In this document: piece by piece, positions 43,408-44,785 of the stretch | How positions within the stretch are numbered: the stretch's first letter is position 1 | How the letters are laid out: each line of letters starts with the position of its first letter | Source of the DNA: Nitrospira sp. | Lineage (GTDB): Bacteria > Nitrospirota > Nitrospiria > Nitrospirales > Nitrospiraceae | Length of the DNA: 44,785 nt | Reading direction: 5' to 3' | Assembly (NCBI GenBank): GCA_005116895.1 | Contig: SWDO01000014.1 | Location: 165,989-210,773 of the forward strand | The notes under the pieces: generated by a model | What the model was told of the DNA's origin: nothing | Databases searched by the model: none | Seen by the model: the letters and a program-made list of their open reading frames with translations, nothing else | Program-made: the position numbers and the translations under genes

Positions 43408-43728
43408 TTATGCGCTGAATGAACTGCCGCACCCACAGGTCGTTTTGGCTTGTGGGTTCTTGATCTCAAAGCCGGAGCCTTGCACGCTGTCGTGGAAATC
43501 GACTTCGCAGCCGGCCAGCAACGGGGCGCTCTGGGAGTCCATGATGACCTTGACGTCACCTTTCTCGATGACGGTGTCGTCTTCACTCATGACGGACTCG
43601 AAGGCCATCCCGTACTGATAGCCATGGCACCCACCGCCCTTCACGTAGACGCGCAGGCCGACCGTCTCTTTCTCTTCCTGCATGAGTTCTCGGATCTTCC
43701 CTTCTGCCGTCGGTGTGATCGTAATCAT
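43408..43728 (-). CDS. A-type iron-sulfur cluster carrier (ErpA/HesB family)
   Basis: 106 residues from ATG 43728 with aaggag 8 nt upstream. The three conserved cysteines of the family are present: C34 (VKGGGCHGYQYG) and C98/C100 (TTCGCGSSF). The conserved core A-G-C-E-V-D-F-H-D-S-V-Q-G-S-G-F-E-I-K-N-P-Q-A is standard. It transfers [4Fe-4S] or [2Fe-2S] clusters to apo-proteins. Its place directly upstream of the alpha/beta oxidoreductase genes, on the same strand, suggests it matures that Fe-S enzyme (inference). Confidence 0.93.
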   Translation of the reverse strand: MITITPTAEGKIRELMQEEKETVGLRVYVKGGGCHGYQYGMAFESVMSEDDTVIEKGDVKVIMDSQSAPLLAGCEVDFHDSVQGSGFEIKNPQAKTTCGCGSSFSA

Positions 43729-44294
43729 GGCGTTGCTCCTTATATCTGCGTTGACTGATGTGGTCGATAGACCTCAGCTCCACTCCCGTGCGGAGGCACC
43801 TCTGCCACCCCAAGCGACGATGGTACTTGGACAGAAGACGTCTACACAGGTATTTCGAGGAACATTCGGCGCAAAAGCGGCGGAGACCAGGGAATCGGTC
43901 GCGCAGGACAAGGGAGGGAGAGAATGTGACGCGCGAGGATAGGAGGGTCGGCGTGGCTCAATACGTCATAACATCACCCTGGGCGCATTAGGTATGAGAG
44001 TCAAGCGCTATTAAGGGCAAAGAGTTAAATAGTGCGATGCCAGCGACAGTTGCCCTGCTGCTATCCCATACTGCCGTCACAACGTATCAGTATCGTTGAA
44101 CTATTCAGCTCTGTTTTAGCTGTAATAGATCAATATCGACCTGACGTTCGGTGTCGCCTTTGGGTCGAGAGTTTCGATTGATGGATGGCAAGGTTAGCTG
44201 TCCGCGATGGCCGCTATCGGCCAGGAGCGGAAGTTCGGCACCGAGATCGCACCGCCCTAAAGCGGTCCTCAGCCCTGCACGCCGAGGTTAGGGA
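43729..44294. other. Intergenic region of 566 nt
   Basis: No convincing gene on either strand; short ORFs at 43682-43942 and 43758-43991 are Arg-rich and lack support. The minus-strand promoter of the Fe-S carrier operon should lie in its left part. At 44201-44231 there is a hairpin: tccgc and tggcc pair with ggcca and gcgga across a small internal loop, with a 6-nt apex. No tRNA found. Confidence 0.55.
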
Positions 44295-44785
44295 TCACTT
44301 GTTCCATAGGAGCACCAGCGCATAAGAGCCCAGCACAATCGGCGCGCCAAGCTCGACGACCAACCACCGTAGGTTCTGACTGCGGAGGAATAGGTGGTAC
44401 CAGCGGTCGAACCGTCTAAGGGAGACGGGAATGCGTAACGCCGAGATTGTGTCTCCCACTTCCTTTACCGAACCTTTGAGCTTGACAACCTCTTCCCGAG
44501 CGGAGTTGATGAGAGTCGTCGCGTTGACAATATTCATCACGTCTGGTTTCTCGGTGAATTCCCTCTTAAGCCCGGTATCCCAGTCGTTCAACGTCTTCTC
44601 GATGTCGGAGAGCTTGCCCACCAGATTGCCAATCTTTCGCGCGTCGTCCTTCCACCAGTTGTAAAGGGTGGATTGGCGCGGATCCCTTGGATAGTCTGCG
44701 TGCTCGCTCGAGAACATCCCTGTCGTCACAAAGGCGACTTTTGTGCCAGTTACGCGTAGACGCCATTCGAGAAGACTGTCGATTG
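44295..44785 (-). CDS. Hypothetical protein with C-terminal membrane helix, partial
   Basis: The frame is open to the right edge: upstream of a GTG at 44729 it continues as I-D-S-L-L-E-W-R-L-R-V-T-G-T-K-V-A-F, so the real start is probably outside the window and 163 residues are visible. The middle is helical with coiled-coil character (LVGKLSDIEKTLNDWDTGLK and NSAREEVVKLKGSVKEVGDT). The last ~22 residues form one membrane helix (VVELGAPIVLGSYALVLLW) followed by N-K. This is a tail-anchored or single-span architecture. No family recognised. The nearby sequence 44160-44260 contains a hairpin of unknown role. Confidence 0.55.
   Translation of the reverse strand, partial: IDSLLEWRLRVTGTKVAFVTTGMFSSEHADYPRDPRQSTLYNWWKDDARKIGNLVGKLSDIEKTLNDWDTGLKREFTEKPDVMNIVNATTLINSAREEVVKLKGSVKEVGDTISALRIPVSLRRFDRWYHLFLRSQNLRWLVVELGAPIVLGSYALVLLWNK

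Overview
The window looks like a chromosomal segment from a Nitrospira-type bacterium (phylum Nitrospirota, lineage of nitrite oxidisers and comammox bacteria). I infer this from the combination of a urea ABC transporter/urease locus, two paralogous 'cytochrome bd-like oxidase' proteins of the kind described from Nitrospira genomes, a nitrite-oxidoreductase-gamma-like (NxrC-like) haem protein, and a 2-oxoacid:ferredoxin oxidoreductase alpha/beta pair typical of reductive TCA cycle organisms. There is no amo, hao or nxrAB here, so the window cannot separate comammox from canonical nitrite oxidisers.

Layout. 1-5541 (+): the end of urtE, then ureA (carrying a frameshifting deletion), ureB, ureC, ureF, ureG and ureD. 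This would be urea uptake and hydrolysis, but the gamma subunit gene is broken as written. 5595-9604: stand-alone genes, namely a minus-strand fatty acid desaturase, a secreted cupredoxin-like protein with its own promoter and terminator, an RlpA-type lipoprotein and a SAM methyltransferase. 9679-16904 (+): respiratory block A, comprising DUF420, a duplicated PCP_red-domain protein, a polytopic membrane protein, bd-like oxidase copy 1, DUF3047, a glycine-rich membrane protein and two SUMF1-fold proteins. 16858-23599: respiratory block B, comprising three single-helix microproteins (34, 40 and 43 aa; the first divergent with its own consensus promoter), bd-like oxidase copy 2, a membrane-anchored two-haem-c protein, a membrane-anchored one-haem-c protein and an NxrC-like protein, closed by a GAAA-tetraloop terminator.

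23689-31395 (+): housekeeping genes mobA, a GT9 glycosyltransferase, argS, tgt, yajC, secD and secF. 31562-36186 (+): a multi-PAS sensor kinase overlapping its NtrC-type sigma-54 activator. 36302-37696 (-): an RTX calcium-binding secreted protein, followed by about 1 kb without a convincing gene. 38746-40224 (+): a small exported protein and an aldo/keto reductase. 40310-43728 (-): a Fe-S cluster carrier, the alpha and beta subunits of a 2-oxoacid:acceptor oxidoreductase, and two small unknown proteins. The right edge holds a partial minus-strand gene of unknown function.

The most distinctive part is 9.6-23.6 kb. Block B reads as a self-contained membrane electron-transfer complex: a bd-like oxidase with dedicated c-type cytochromes, an NxrC-like subunit and microproteins that were missed because they lie inside longer, wrongly started ORFs or on the opposite strand. 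Block A is a second oxidase copy with a different set of satellites. Near-identical inverted 26-bp elements frame the first two genes of block A and supply stop codons to neighbouring genes.
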